From Ochotona curzoniae (lineage: Eukaryota; Chordata; Mammalia; Lagomorpha; Ochotonidae), in contig NW_024465751.1 in the NCBI RefSeq assembly GCF_017591425.1, forward strand, positions 8,866,001 to 8,930,000: 64,000 nt of DNA, read 5' to 3'. The position numbers and the translations under genes are program-made. A model generated the notes under the pieces. The model ran no database searches, was not told the DNA's origin, and was given only the letters and a program-made list of their open reading frames with translations. Numbering within the stretch: position 1 is the stretch's first letter; every line of letters begins with the position of its first letter. Shown piece after piece: positions 36,150-48,713 of this stretch.

Positions 36150-36395
36150 GGATCCAGGAGGTCAAGGAAGGGTTTTGAGAAGAGATGGTGTGTGAGCTGG
36201 GTCTAAAGGTTGGGATTGGCAGTATTGGGGAGGCAGGAAAAGCATCCCAGAAAGCAGGTGTTTCCCAAGTTGTGGCTGGGTTGGAAGGTGTAGGGAGAGT
36301 ATCTTATGGAGGAAGTAGCAGAAGGTGCACAGAAAAGAAAAACTGAGATGTGAAGTCTTTGGAATAGATCCTGGAAGCCCAGCAGACAGGCTTCA
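36150..36395 (-). mobile_element. L2 fragment
   Basis: 'aggtcaaggaagggttttga', 'gtgagctgggtctaaaggtt' and 'aagcatcccagaaagcag' match the reverse complement of the L2 3' region (gene-desert-type ancient repeat). Confidence 0.6.
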
Positions 36396-36399
36396 AGGA

Positions 36400-36600
36400 G
36401 GTTCAGGGGGAGTGACTGAGACCTGGCACTGGAGTTGACCTGCTTGCGAGCTCAGTGACACCAGGCAGCTGCTTCACTGGGCACCACGGAGCCTTCAGCT
36501 TGCTCTCTCTGATGCTGTCATGAAGCTGCAACGAGGATTCCAACAATCCAAGTGAAGCACTCTGCACAGACAGGTGGCATGTATTCAACAAATGGGAACA
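36400..36600 (+). mobile_element. MIR fragment
   Basis: 'agctcagtgacaccaggcag', 'ctgcttcactgggcaccacg', 'gcaacgaggattccaacaat', 'gtggcatgtattcaacaaat' follow MIR on +, diverged. Confidence 0.5.
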
Positions 36601-37844
36601 GCCAGACTGTTGCCTTCGTTATTACTAGACAGCGAGATTTCCTGAAAGGTTATCTGGAAACATGCAGGAGAGGAGGATGAATGGAGAGAGAATGCCCTTT
36701 CAAAATATCTGAAATCTTCTGACCTCTTTTGTGATGATAAATCAAAGAGTAAATTCAGCAACGACAAAGATCAGTGGTTCATAGTCCTGTTCCCAGTTAC
36801 CTCAGATAGCAGGGGATACTGACATGAAGATAAATGCAACCATGGTAATTTTGGTTAACGATCATACAGATTTCTAGAAATAGAAGTTATTGAAATAGCC
36901 CTAGATAAAGTATTTACTGTGACCTGGTGAGAGCATAATTAGGTTTACCAAAATAAACGCAAACATGTCTCTCTCTTATTCTTTTTCTCTCTTCGTCTCT
37001 GAATAAATAAGGTTAGCCAAGCATAGTGAAAAGAATACACCTGACAGACCAGGCAGGTGTCTCAGTAAAGAACTGAGAGCCCTGTCTGCATTTAGACTAG
37101 ATTTTAGGATGTGGGTGCAGACCCTCTTTCTCCCCCTCTTACTGGAATATCACCTTGTGGAGAGCTTTCTGGGTGTGGAATCTCTCCCAGAACTTTATCA
37201 CAACCCCCTTGGTGAAAGGCTTCCCCAGGGAGAGGACTGGGACACATCCAAGCAGATTATTGAGAAAGGGTGAGGATTTTGATATGTAAATTCTGACTTG
37301 TTTCCAAGGCTTGTTTCTTTGTTACAACATGAAGAAATTCCTATTTTTCTTTGATTTCTCATGCATCCATACATACATAATATCAAGCTACCTTAATGCT
37401 TCCCCCCCTCAAGAGAAATAGCTGATAATCTTTTATGGAGGTAACATGGATGAATATCCATCTTCTGTATTTTCTTTAGAGCTGACATATGGACATGGAA
37501 CTGTTTATGGTTTTTTCTATTATTGTCTCTCTTGCTGTGTTTGGGGCTTGCCAGGGAAAATATTGTGCTGTCTGGATGGCTGGTCACATCTTCCAATAGG
37601 ACGGGCTAGAGGCCTTGCCTTAGGAAAAAATGAAAGAGGGTATTAGAGACACTTGATAGAGAAGCAAGAAAAGTATGTATTCTACAGGGCCAAGAAGAGA
37701 CAGCAAACTAGACTATCATGATTTGATGCTGGGTCAAAAATTTCAACCTTGTTTGACCTGGTCCTGGAGTTGCCTGCCTTCATTCAACAAACGGCCAATA
37801 TGTTTTTGCATATGTCCAGTTTGATTGATTCAAAGAAAATTCTT

Positions 37845-38173
37845 TTTTTAAAAAAAGATTTATTTATTTTTATTGCAAGATTAGATATATAGAGAGGAGG
37901 AGTGACAGAGAGGAAGATGTTCCATCCATTGATTCACTCCCCAAGTGACCGCAATGGCTGGTGCGTTGCACCAATCCCAAGCCAGGAGCCAGGAACCTCC
38001 TCCAGGTCTCCCATGCGGGTGCAGGGTTCCAAGGCTTTGGGCCGTCCTTGACTGCTTTTCCAGGCCATAAGCAGGGAGCTGAATGGGAAGTGGAGCTGCC
38101 AGGACTAGAACTGTCGCCCATATGGGATCCCAGCGCATTCAAGGTGAGGACTTTAGCCACTATGCTACGGGCC
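37845..38173 (-). mobile_element. Pika-like SINE
   Basis: The best-preserved SINE here: 'aaaaaagatttatttatttt', 'gattcactccccaagtgacc', 'ctcccatgcgggtgcagggt', 'cccatatgggatcccagcgc', 'ttagccactatgctacgggc'. Flanks 37831-37844 (CAAAGAAAATTCTT) and 38174-38187 (CAAAAAACATTCTT) form a 14-bp target duplication with two mismatches. From memory this form matches the Ochotona SINE better than the rabbit one. Confidence 0.9.
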
Positions 38174-38799
38174 CAAAAAACATTCTTGGCGCGCATATGC
38201 CAAGGCATGGATTCCTCCTTGGGCAGCAGTTATCTTGTCTAACTGCCTGTTTCAAAGGCCTGGATTCAGCAATGCTAGCCCCGGGGCCCTAGGATATCTT
38301 AGGTTGGACCAAGGCTGCGTTTTGCATTTTTTCCCCCACAGGAGGGAGCTCTGCTCTGGCTTGCTCTGGAGAATCTGATAGGCTCTGCTCTTGCCCTGTA
38401 GCTAGGAATCCATCAAGTGTTAGTCTATGCCTGGAGCTGTCTTAAGATGGCACCTGCCAGGCCTTATTGATCTATATTGTTATAAATGATCAATGAATTT
38501 CCTTTTCATGGTTATATCAGTTAATTCAAAACCACAACATCAGTAGTGGTAGGACTGTAAACTCTACAGCAAGAGAGCCCAGAGTTTTGTCAGGTGCTGA
38601 GCAGCTACAGTGCAGTTTTAGGAATTCTGGAGACACCTGTGATGTGGTGGGATGGACAGGCTGCAGTGAGTGAGTGCTGTGTCTAAGTGCACATGGACAC
38701 GATGATTGGATCAGGTAGGAAGGAGCAGACATCTTCTCATGTTCTTGTTAGTTTCCCCTGAGCCTGGTACAGCAGGTGCACAGAGTTGTAGGCACACCA

Positions 38800-38975
38800 C
38801 TGCATTTGACATTTGACAGGAAGCCTGCAGAGTGAAAATCATTACCTCCATTTTATAAACAAGGTCATAGAACTGGAGGCACTATGCCATTTCCCAAGAT
38901 CAGAAGCGGTCAGTCAGTGGCAGTGCCAAGGTTCAGAAGCAGGAGTGTCAGACTCCATAGCCCTTCCTGCCATCA
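38800..38975 (-). mobile_element. MIR fragment
   Basis: 'acctccattttataaacaag', 'gtcatagaactggaggcact', 'atttcccaagatcagaagcg', 'cagtggcagtgccaaggttc': reverse MIR. Confidence 0.65.
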
Positions 38976-39444
38976 CATTCCACAATCTCCAACATCACAC
39001 TGGATAAGTTGATAAGAAGCTCTTAATCTGCCTAGTGCTGATGGGTTGTACCCTTGTAGAAGGGTGCTCCCTTCGGGGTGAGTCATTGATATCACTGTTC
39101 ATGGGAAGGTAAGGTGGAGGGGGTGACTGCTTCCTGCTATGGGGGTGGTGTGTGATGACTGTTCCAAGGAGTTGGTCTCCATCCCTTCCTCGTGTCTGCC
39201 TTCCTGGCACACCTCCCTCTGCACTGGACCCCTTCTCTAAGCCTTGCTGCTTCTGCTCAGCCTCCCTCCAAGCAGCACGGAGACAACAGGGCTTTAGCTC
39301 CTCACCCCAGACCAGCCAATATCCACTTAGAAGGGAGCCTGACTTGGCACAGGACAAATGCTGGCTTGCCCAGTGTTTAGCAATTCAACACTCCTTACCA
39401 GACAGCCACACAGATAGGGATTGACTAGAACATGATAAAAGCAA

Positions 39445-39630
39445 CCACCTTGCATGTTTATATTGTGTTCTATGATCCTCACTAAAGTTCTGCAAGATTA
39501 TGTGCCCCTGTTATCCTTGCTTCAGAACTGAAGCATAGAGAGGCTACAGGTTTATCCAAGATCACAAAGGAAGGAGCAAAGCTGGGAATGATCCACTCCC
39601 AGAACCTACATATTAACCTCTGAGCCCTTG
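39445..39630 (-). mobile_element. MIR fragment
   Basis: 'gatcctcactaaagttctgc', 'tgcttcagaactgaagcata', 'gtttatccaagatcacaaag', 'gagcaaagctgggaatg': reverse MIR. Confidence 0.65.
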
Positions 39631-41889
39631 GTGGCCCTCTGAGCCACCGGTCAGTGAGTTTGTCACTTTCTGAACTTCCCCAGGGAGTTAGAACATGTTT
39701 ATGGGAGTTGGAAATGATGTATTGGAGCCTTCCAGGAAGGGACAGAGCACAGGAACAAAGTGTAGCTTTACATATGGAGTGGGAATGAGGTGAGATGTGG
39801 GTGGGGAAGCCCTTTCCTTGTGGGTAGAGAAGTCAAGATGATAGGAGTCTGCAGAAGTCAGAATTTCAGTTGTCAAACTGAACACAATGATGTTTTTTCA
39901 GCAAATACCAAGGAAAGCATGTTTTCACAAATGAAACAAAGGAGATTAGTTTCCCTGTGGATCCAGAGGTGATCATCTAAGCTCTGTGCTGTTATTTTTA
40001 ATCACGTAAATATTAAGATGCAGAGAGCAAAAGCACCAAACATATTTATTTTCTCAACATGTGAGCTGGGATCCTTGAATTCAAATTCACTTCTGTCTTC
40101 CTGAGTTATGAACTGAAGGTTTTGCATCTGGCACACGTGCTGGTGGGTATAAATAGTCTGGCAAGGATGCAGAGTGGCAGAGGAGGGCAGGGCACAACCA
40201 CTAAATGGTTATTTCTTTAAGGACACTGGAAACTAGACTTCACTAGCAGCTCTATGCCAGTCTGCATCAGACCTGGCTGCTCAGACACTCAAAACTCATC
40301 CTATTCATATACTCTATAAGCAACTCTATGCTGAATTTTTAGAATTATTCTGTGAAGACACACACAATCGTAACACTTGTCAACCACCTCTCCAGAAGCT
40401 GGCCCTTTGGCGAAGCTAAGCCATGCAGGACAGTCACTAAATGACCCATGACTTTCTGCTCCTCCTCACGGATTCGTTCTTTATCTTAGGCTTCCTTTTA
40501 TGACTTCCTGTCCCCCTGTTCCCTTTTTGGTAATGCTGAACCCACAACTTTTCTTCCTTGGCCTCCATTAAGTGCCACATTTACATCCTGGTTTTCTTCT
40601 TTCTCTTTTCTTCTATTTCTCATTCTTCTGTTTCTGCCCTCTGTCCCCAATTAGATCTCCAAGTGCCAGTCTCTGTCCATATTTTAATTTTAATTAATCT
40701 TATTTCTACTGTTGGTAGAAGAATTTGTGCTACTATTATCATGCCTTTCAAAATATATATGAAACTGATGATTAAAATCAAATTGAAAAGCACTGGAGGA
40801 GAGTCACCGCAGACAGGAATCTGAGAGAACAGCAAGGTATGAGCTCCACATCTGCTAGTGTCACTGCCTGGGAGTGTTCTTCATTCTCAGGAAGGAGAAT
40901 AGTGCCCGAGCAAAGCACAGCCTCACTGGGCTGAGCAGATGAGATCTGCTAGAGCGGAGAGAACCACAGGGCAATGAGCTGCCAACTACGAACACGAATT
41001 TCCTGAGGTCTTGATGTGATACCTAGGTTACACATACACAGAAATTCCAAGATATCCGGAAAGCCATAGCAGCTGGAGAACTGAAATATTGGCAAGGATT
41101 TCAGCAATGAACAGTACTGGGGAGAACAGAGGATGGAACAGAAGTCTTAGCAAAACACAGGATTGTGGGTGAACATCCCAAATTTCAGTGAAAACCCCAA
41201 GAGGTCTGCACAAAAGGAGTGAAGGTTATGGCCTGAAGGATTCTAGGGTAATGACTATGTCCTAGAAATAATGGAAAAGTAAAAGTAGACCAGAAGTGAC
41301 AAAGCCCAAAATCAGACCTTGGAAAGCCTGAAGGTGATTTATGGTCCCCTGGGTGCCTGAGGGAGGAAAGCCGGGATCCACTCTGGAAATAGACAGTGTT
41401 ATACAGAGCTTCCACAAGTTCTGATCCACAAGGTAAGGCATCCAATCAAAGCTTATAAGGCATGGTTAAAATAAAAGAATTAAATGACCAAATAATGACC
41501 AAACATACAGGATATGAGCAAACATACAGGATATTCAGAGAATGGAGTGGTTGGGCAAAGCTGCCAAACAACTGCACTTTGATGATTCTGTTCTGGAAAA
41601 ATCACGCCAACACGTTTCACAAGAAGATGTAGAACATAATTACACTTAAAAGCCTGCATCTTTGTGTACAAAAGCTATTTCTTTGCATATCACGTAGACT
41701 ACTAGACACAGAAGCCCATATTTGCAATTTATTTAGGAACAAACTGCCATATGTTTTATATGGGATGTGTCATAATCTGTTAGATCTATAAATTAGGATG
41801 GACAGAAGAAAAGCTTTGAACGAGCTCCCCAATTCAAATAAATCTTGGAATATTGGAAGTAGAAGATCTTTGTTGGCTCTTTTTGATCT
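39631..41889. other. No gene recognised
   Basis: Unique-looking sequence; no coding content or repeat family identified. Confidence 0.45.
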
Positions 41890-42210
41890 TTTTTTTTTTT
41901 TAAAGATGTATTCATTTATTTTAAATGCACAGTTACAGAGAGAAAGAGAGAGAGAGAGAAAGAAGAGACCGACCTTCTATCTCCAACAGCCGCAAGAGCT
42001 GGGGCTGGGTCAGGTTCAAGTTAAAGCTGAGGTCTTCCACGCGGGTAGATGCAGGGCCTAAGCACTTGGACCATCCTCATTAATTTTGCCAGGTACATTA
42101 ACAAGGGGCTGGTTCAGAACTGGAGCAATGGAGACTCAAACTAGTGGCCATATGAGATACTGGCTCTGCAGGCAGTGGTTTTACCTGGCACTCCACAGCA
42201 CCAGTCCCTA
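41890..42210 (-). mobile_element. Lagomorph C-type SINE
   Basis: T-run and 'taaagatgtattcatttatt', GA-rich stretch, 'cttccacgcgggtagatgca', end 'ccacagcaccagtccc'. Confidence 0.88.
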
Positions 42211-43113
42211 TTTTTATTTTGAGAAAACTCTTTCTAAGACTTGTCTTTAGCCATGTCTTCTGTGTAGTCAGTTCCTGAGTTCTTACCATTCTGAGAGACT
42301 CAGGCCCTGTTTCTGAGCAACTGTACCTGTGCAGGGCTTGGAAATCTCACGCTCAGTAATTCTGAGTTGTTCTTTGTCTCTGGCTTGCTTTTCATAAGGA
42401 ACCACCATTTCCAGGCTTTAAATTGTGACCACACTTGCCTCTTTCTTTTCCACCAGGTTCCCAGAGTTAGTTTGCCTCCCCCTATTCCCACAGTTACAAG
42501 TTGAAATAGATCGTTGTGCCTCTGATTTGGACTGGACACATTGCTCTTTGTTCTAAAAAAAAAGTTGACATGTCATTCACCTACCATCTTTATATATTAC
42601 AATTCAGTGATTTTTAGTAAGTCCTCTAGGTTGTACATCCAGAGCCACTATATCCCAGGCAGAAGTGAGAGTCAGATATAGGAAAAAGTCAAGTATGGAA
42701 GCAAGGTGGGTGGGGGGAGTTGGGGTTCTTTCATGGTCAGATTGCCATGCAGGGCAGGCTGGATATGTAGAAACCCATGAGATCTGCTGTTGGGCTGAGG
42801 TTATGTCTTTGTGGTTCTTTCTGCCTTATTTTGTGAGAACCTCATGGTGTGCTGTGAGGCAGGTAAGTCAAACATTATTGCATGTACTTGAAGGAGGAAA
42901 GAACTGAGCCTCACTGAAAGGTGCCAAGACTTGTCCACGGTTGCCTAGCTGGTTCGTGCAGTTCCAACCTGGGCTCCAACCCAAACCTCCCCAAGCAGAC
43001 TACAGCTTTTCTTAAGAGGAGAGATTATGCAGGGCTTTATCTTAGGAATCATGACCACCTGCACGAGAAAAATGGCTTGGAGAAAAATGGCTTGATGGTA
43101 AAGAAAGTACTTG

Positions 43114-43432
43114 TTTTAAAAAGACTTACTTACTTTTACTTGAAAGAGTTACAATGCGAGGGAGAGACAGATGAGATAGGTAGAGAGAGGGAGAGAAAGA
43201 GATAGCTTCCCTCTGCTGATTCACTCCCCAAGAGCCAGGATGGCAACAGCTGGGTTGATCTGAAACTGGGATCATGGGAACTAGGAGCTTCTTCCAGGTC
43301 TCTCACTTGGGTGAATGGGCTCAGGGACTTGGGTCATCCTTCACTGCTTTCCCAAGGCACACTAGCAGGGAAGTGGAGCATCCAGGACTCAAATTGGTGC
43401 CCATACGGGATGCTGGTGCTACTGTGCTGGCC
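43114..43432 (-). mobile_element. Lagomorph C-type SINE
   Basis: 'aaaaagacttacttactttt', GA-rich stretch, 'ctgctgattcactccccaag', 'gcccatacgggatgctggtg', end 'gtgctggcc'. Confidence 0.88.
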
Positions 43433-43479
43433 TAAAGAAAGCTCATCTTTTTAAACGGTGTGCTTCAGGCATAGATCAA

Positions 43480-43690
43480 ACGTGGGACTTGGATGTGGCC
43501 ACTTGGGTTTTAGGTCTGCTACTTATCAGTTATTAGATTTTAGAGGCTATCATTGAATGTTTCTGTGGCCCAGTGTTCTGCTCTGTAAAACTAGAATGAT
43601 GATATTTATCTCATAGATCCAGTGTAAGGATCAAATCAGGTGGTACATTGTCTGGCTATGAGAACTGTGAAGCTGTAGACTAATAGAGTG
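43480..43690 (+). mobile_element. MIR fragment
   Basis: 'ttaggtctgctacttatcag', 'ctctgtaaaactagaatgat', 'gtgtaaggatcaaatcaggt' follow MIR on +. Confidence 0.6.
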
Positions 43691-43769
43691 GTTGTGGCTT
43701 TTTCTTAGACCATTATTGGATCCCGCAGATCATGTTATAGCGGTTTTTATGCATAGACGTTCTCCAGTT

Positions 43770-43930
43770 ACTGAAAATATGTTTTCACTCACTCATTTAT
43801 TAAATCAATAAATGTTTATGCAGTGCAAATCGTATGCTGATCTAGAGGGATGGCAAAGAAACAAGTAAAATACTTGCTCTAATAGAGCTTGTATTTGGTG
43901 GGGGAAATATAAACCAGAGCTGGCTTGTAA
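43770..43930 (+). repeat. Ancient dispersed repeat, family not named
   Basis: 'actcactcatttattaaatc', 'aataaatgtttatgcagtgc' and 'tctaatagagcttgtatttg' resemble a very common mammalian relic ('caataaatatttattgagtg', later 'catggagcttacattctag'). I do not name the family. Confidence 0.45.
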
Positions 43931-44974
43931 ATAACCTCAGAGTGTGGGATGTGTGATGGAGAAACTGCTCATCAGGGTGCACTGGTGACTATGGAAAACT
44001 CCTTTACCTAGAGGGACCAGGGCAGGGACAGCCACAGCCCCAAGCCTGTCCCTGTCTGTGTTTTCACATCTGGACTAATTCCTGCAAAATATTAAAGGAT
44101 GTGTCCTTACAGACTTAGTATCTCACAAGAGTAGCTGGCATGGTCACAAGGATCACTATTCTGTCACCTTCCTCCTCAGCTCTGCACCCAAGCACAACCA
44201 GTCATATTTTTTGGGTGATGAGGCATTCAAGAGCAGTTAGGGTTTGAGGGGCAGAGCATGGGGACAGCCGGCTGATCCAGCCTGTGGCTGATAGATCTCT
44301 CTCTCTCCATAGTTGCTCATTCATTCTCTTTTTCCATTCTGATGCACTCTGAGTTTGACACACTGGGGTCAGGTCCTGAATCATCCCTTTGATCCCACTG
44401 AGCTCTGCATCTCTTTCTTACTGTTCCCCAGTGAACTCCTGGGAGCACAGCTCCTGGGAACTCAGTAAACTGGGATTGCTGGAGCTGATATTTGGTATGT
44501 CTCTTGTAAGTTTGATGTTTGAGACATAATACTGTAGGATAGGATAGAAGCACCTGGGTCTATTTTTACCCTCCCTGCTTTACTGTGCTGATACCTGCAT
44601 TTCTCGTTTAGCTGCCAGTTCCAACAAAAGAGCTTGTGCCCCTTGACAGGTGTCAGAACTGCCTGCTCGGCTCCCAATGACAAAGACTGCAGTTCGGTCA
44701 GCACCCTCTGTCCTGCCAGCATCCTGCCCTTATACCTCATGTCTGCCTGCCAGGGAGCAGTGGCACCTTGTGCCAGCTTGTGGATCAGATTCAAAGGATA
44801 CTTTGGCTGTTTTGCTTTTGAGCCATTCAGTCAAGTTTCAGTCCAACTTCAGGCAAAGTCTGGGATGAGTGAAAACACCATAGACGGTGATTAAATTTAA
44901 AATGCTTTCTACTTCCCACCTGGCTGAGGCCATCATCAACTCTGCTGTAGTTTTGCAATAATCTCCCATTATCC

Positions 44975-45235
44975 ATTTATGAAAAAATACCTACTATATG
45001 CCAGTCAGTTTTCTAAGCACTTACATGCTGCTCATTCGCTCTTCAAAACAACCCAGAAAGGTAGGTAGCAATCATTATCAGCACTGTTTCACAGAAGAGC
45101 AAACTGAGCCACAGAAAGGCTAAGCAATTTTTTTTTGAGGTCACACAGCCAACAAAAGATAGGACTAGAATTTAAACCCAGGCAGTCTGGCTCCAAAGTC
45201 CATGTGCTTAATTGTTATACTGCAATGTTTCTCTT
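44975..45235 (-). mobile_element. MIR, near complete
   Basis: 'tacctactatatgccagtca', 'gcactgtttcacagaagagc', 'aaactgagccacagaaaggc', 'gaggtcacacagccaacaaa', 'atttaaacccaggcagtctg': reverse MIR. Confidence 0.8.
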
Positions 45236-45289
45236 CAGTGCACCCATAGGAAACGGGTACACAAGGGAAAGGGCGGGGGAGGGGCTCAT

Positions 45290-45500
45290 TGTTGATTGAA
45301 CCCTGTTTCAGGTACTTTGCTAGATCTTCTCAATTAATCCTCAAAATTGGAAGTTATTCCAGTTTCGTAACTTAAAAAAAATTGTGACTCAAAGGGATGA
45401 AGTAACTTGCCTAAGGCTACATAGATAGTTGGTGGCAGAGCTGGTGTCTGAGCCCAGTTCTGTTGGATTGTGTAATCCAGTGCTTGTCCTCCACTCCGGC
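45290..45500 (-). mobile_element. MIR, near complete
   Basis: 'gactcaaagggatgaagtaa', 'cttgcctaaggctacataga', 'gtggcagagctggtgtctga': reverse MIR right next to another one. Confidence 0.75.
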
Positions 45501-46047
45501 TTGTAGTTACTAAAAGCAGACCCAGAAGTGGAGCCCCACCTGCCCTTCTGGGAGTGTCATGCCTGTTACTTAAGCTTGGTTGCAGTCTCTGTGACTTTCG
45601 TCATATACAAGAACAGCTTTCCCCTTTACATTTCTGCTTAGTGACACTGCTCATGTTATGCCACAAGAAGGAGGCAGCACATGGACGGATAATCAAAACG
45701 TTTTGGTCAAACGCTCTCTAAGCCTCCCCTTCCCTGCCTTGGAATTAAGGATGGGAAGATTTTTGAGGAATATGGCGAGGATGCTGTGAATATTACATGA
45801 TACCCAGCAGGGGAAGGAGTTGAAGATTTCAGAAGTCAGGGAAAGAAACATGAAAGCTGTGGACTTGGGGATCAAATCCTAGGGAACCAGGACAGAAACT
45901 TGGCAGAGCTCAACACTGTGACAGTTTTGAGGTCTTTCTTTGCAGGCCTTTCTTTGACTTAACATCTACTTCAAAGTCATGAGGGTCCATTTCCTTCTCA
46001 TTGATATTTCTTGTCTAGAGATGTTTGATAAGGGAAAATTACTGTCA

Positions 46048-46205
46048 CCATCCATCCATCCATCCATCCATCCATCCATCCATCCATCCATGTGTCTGCC
46101 CTTGAGCCCATCTATTCATCAACCTCCATCCTTCTTTTTGTCCATTCATTCACCTTTCCACCAATTAATGCATCCACCCCCATCTTGCTCCCATCTACCT
46201 ACCTA
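46048..46205. repeat. (CATC)n microsatellite with degenerate extension
   Basis: Pure CATC repeats at 46048-46092, followed by 'catctattcatcaacctcc'-type degenerate units to about 46205. Confidence 0.92.
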
Positions 46206-46339
46206 TGCATATACTTTTTCAATATATATTCAACATGCACAGAATTCTGAATGTTGAGAGCAAAGAAACAGTATTCCGACTAATGGATGCCCCACCAAAG
46301 TTCTGAGGCCAGAGAGGCATGTGTATCCACATTCACGTA

Positions 46340-46535
46340 TTTGGTACATTATTCAGCACTTACCCCACTCTAGTAAGTGCTTTGCATACGTATTCTTATT
46401 TTGTCTTCACAGAAATCTCATAATGAAGGAATCATCCTTCCAGTTTACCAATGAGGAAACTGAGGTTTGGAAAAGTCAGGTCAGTTGACCAAAGCCCAGT
46501 AACTAGGAAGTGTGGAGCCAGGATGTATATACATA
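46340..46535 (-). mobile_element. MIR fragment
   Basis: 'gcacttaccccactctagta', 'tttaccaatgaggaaactga', 'ggtttggaaaagtcaggtca', 'agtaactaggaagtgtggag': reverse MIR. Confidence 0.75.
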
Positions 46536-46599
46536 AACTATGATACAATTCTTAGACAGTTTAAAATGTGTAAACAATACCATGTACCTTTAAAGCTCA

Positions 46600-46905
46600 C
46601 AGACATACATAGCTCAATTCATACTTACAGTGTTTTAGGCATTGTACTCAAAAAATACAACAGATAAATCATGCCAGGCACAGTCTTATATACTTACTAC
46701 CTAAGTATGAACATATATGATATCTTTAAAATTCTATGAAACAGGTTTTATTACTGACATTATGCCCCTTTCCCCCTTATGGATGAGTAAGCTGTGAAAA
46801 AAGAGAAGTTAGGTAACTTACTCAGCCACACAGCAAGTAAGGGGGAGAGTTGGAGTTTAACTCAGGTTACCCAGACTCAGAGTAGGTGCTTGCAATGCTA
46901 CATGC
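46600..46905 (-). mobile_element. MIR fragment
   Basis: 'ttatggatgagtaagctgtg', 'gttaggtaacttactcagcc', 'acacagcaagtaaggggg', 'aactcaggttacccagac': reverse MIR. Fourth MIR in under 2 kb. Confidence 0.72.
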
Positions 46906-46909
46906 TTTT

Positions 46910-47950
46910 GTTTTTTTAAACATCATGTTTTATATTTGCGGGGCTGATAAGTGGATATGGATTTGATTGCTATATGCTCTTGGATTTAGAAATTCATTTG
47001 CATAATAAAATCACTAATCTATGGATTTTCTCCATTTTTTTTTCTGTTGATAATTTTAGCAACAGTGAACAATAACAGTTTTCTTGTCTGCTTTCAGTAC
47101 ACCCATTTATTTATCCTTATTTTAGTTTTCTATGCTCTGGGACACTTATAAATAGTAATGGTAGAAAACTTTATTTTGTTTCTCACTTGAAGGTAATATT
47201 TGTCATATACATTTTACAAGAATTTGCAGACTTTAGATTAGCTTTAGGAAATTCTTTTATATTCTAATTTTTCCTGTAACTTTTTTTTTTTTTAAATCAT
47301 GCATGTGTAAAGTGTATGGGGCTTCCATCTGCTGGTTCACATCCCAGGAACCTATAGCAAGTGGGGCTGGATCCCGCTAAAAACCAAGAACATGAACTAA
47401 GTCTTTTTTCTTTTCTTTTTTTTTTTTTTGCAAAGGCGGCAAGCATTCCAGTACTTGAACCATCATTTGCTACCTCCCAGGGGGTGCATAAGCAGGAGGC
47501 TAGAATTAGAAGTGGAGCTTGGACTCTCAGGTTTTCCAAGTGGAATGTGGGGTTGTACCAAATGGCCACCCCCTAAAAATGCCTATTGTATATCCTAGAA
47601 TAATGTATTCTCTAATTGTAACATTTAAGCTTCCTTATATTTTATTATGCTTTAAATGCTTTCAGATTTTAATATTCCTTCTACTTTTTTGTTCATAAAT
47701 AAAATTCCAAGACACTTTTATTTATTCAAATCTCTCTCTGTATTATTTACCAACTACTACAGTTTCATTAACCTTTTCTTCACACACTTTGAAACCATGT
47801 TATTACAGACACATTCCTTTACAGTATGTATGCTTTTCTGGTAAATTGACCTTTTAATTACCTTATTTATTGTGATCCTTTTCACCTCTAATAATAGTCG
47901 CAGTTTTGATGTCAATTTGGATTTGTGCCTGTTTAGCACCAGTGGGTTGC
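46910..47950 (-). mobile_element. Probable ancient L1 fragment, split by a SINE
   Basis: AT-rich DNA on both sides of the SINE at 47281-47573. The part 47850-47930 ('cttatttattgtgatccttt', 'cacctctaataatagtcgca') resembles the antisense endonuclease region of old mammalian L1s. No frame survives. Confidence 0.4.
47281..47573 (-). mobile_element. Lagomorph SINE with a T/C-rich insertion
   Basis: 'catctgctggttcacatccc' and the end 'aatggccacccc' identify it. The usual 'ggtctcccatgtgggt' section is replaced by a T/C-rich run at about 47400-47430, and the GA-rich part is shortened. Confidence 0.75.
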
Positions 47951-48013
47951 CTGTGCTGGCATTTCTGTTCGCAATTCTGTAAGTGTGCTGAGGCTAAGAA
48001 CACACTGATCATG

Positions 48014-48040
48014 CACACACACACACACACACATATATAA
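48014..48040. repeat. (CA)n microsatellite
   Basis: About ten CA units followed by TATATA, directly upstream of the SINE at 48044. Confidence 0.93.
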
Positions 48041-48043
48041 GGG

Positions 48044-48350
48044 ATTTTTTTAATTGGAAAGTCAGATTTACAGAGAAAAGGAGAGACACAGAAAGATCTT
48101 TCATCCACTGGTTCAATCCTCAAGTGAATGCAACAGCCAGAGCTGAGCTGATCTGAAACCAGGAGACCTTCTTCCAGGTCTCCCCACAGGTGCATGGTCC
48201 CAAGGCTTTGGACCATCCTCTACTGCCTTCTCAGGCCACAAGCAGGGAGCTAGAAGGGAAGTGGAGCAGTCAGGATATGAACCGGTGCCTATATGGGATG
48301 CCAGTGCATGCAAGGCGAGAACTTTAACTACTAGGTTGTCACGCTGGGCC
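48044..48350 (-). mobile_element. Lagomorph SINE
   Basis: T-run and 'taattggaaagtcagattta', 'tcatccactggttcaatcc', 'cctatatgggatgccagtgc', end 'gtcacgctgggcc'. It sits beside a (CA)n tract. Confidence 0.9.
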
Positions 48351-48713
48351 TGACCATGCATATATTGCCAGTTACTGTGGCAGACGGTCATCTAAACTAC
48401 GTATTGGTATGATTTTCAGGCGCACAAGATTCAGGGAGACCAGAATATACATATATAAATGGGACATATAGAGTGCAAGCATTTACATCATAACATCTAA
48501 AGCTTTTCTATTTTTGGCAGGTCAGAGGATGTATGCTAATCAGATCTGCAGTCTAGAAAATTCACTGTGGTGATTTCAGCAGAGTTTGTCAAGCCATCTG
48601 TGCTGAGGGACCAGATATTTAGATTGCAGTCCTTTGGGGTTGATTGCTTTAAGTGTTTCTAAACTGACTTTTGCTGCTGTACTCACACCCTCCCATTCTG
48701 GTAAGAAACCCTT

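Larger units (their letters stand above)
33193..37830. other. Unique-looking DNA after the L1, no gene recognised
   Basis: The pre-insertion locus continues directly across the L1 target duplication. Contains the tetranucleotide tract, MIR and L2 pieces; no coding exon seen. Confidence 0.45.

Noticed and set aside
40140..40165. TATA-like 'gggtataaatag' as a possible promoter
   Set aside because: No CpG island, initiator context or coding sequence follows; such words are common by chance.
46048..46205. CATC array considered as a CRISPR-like or functional repeat
   Set aside because: It is a plain tetranucleotide microsatellite without spacers.
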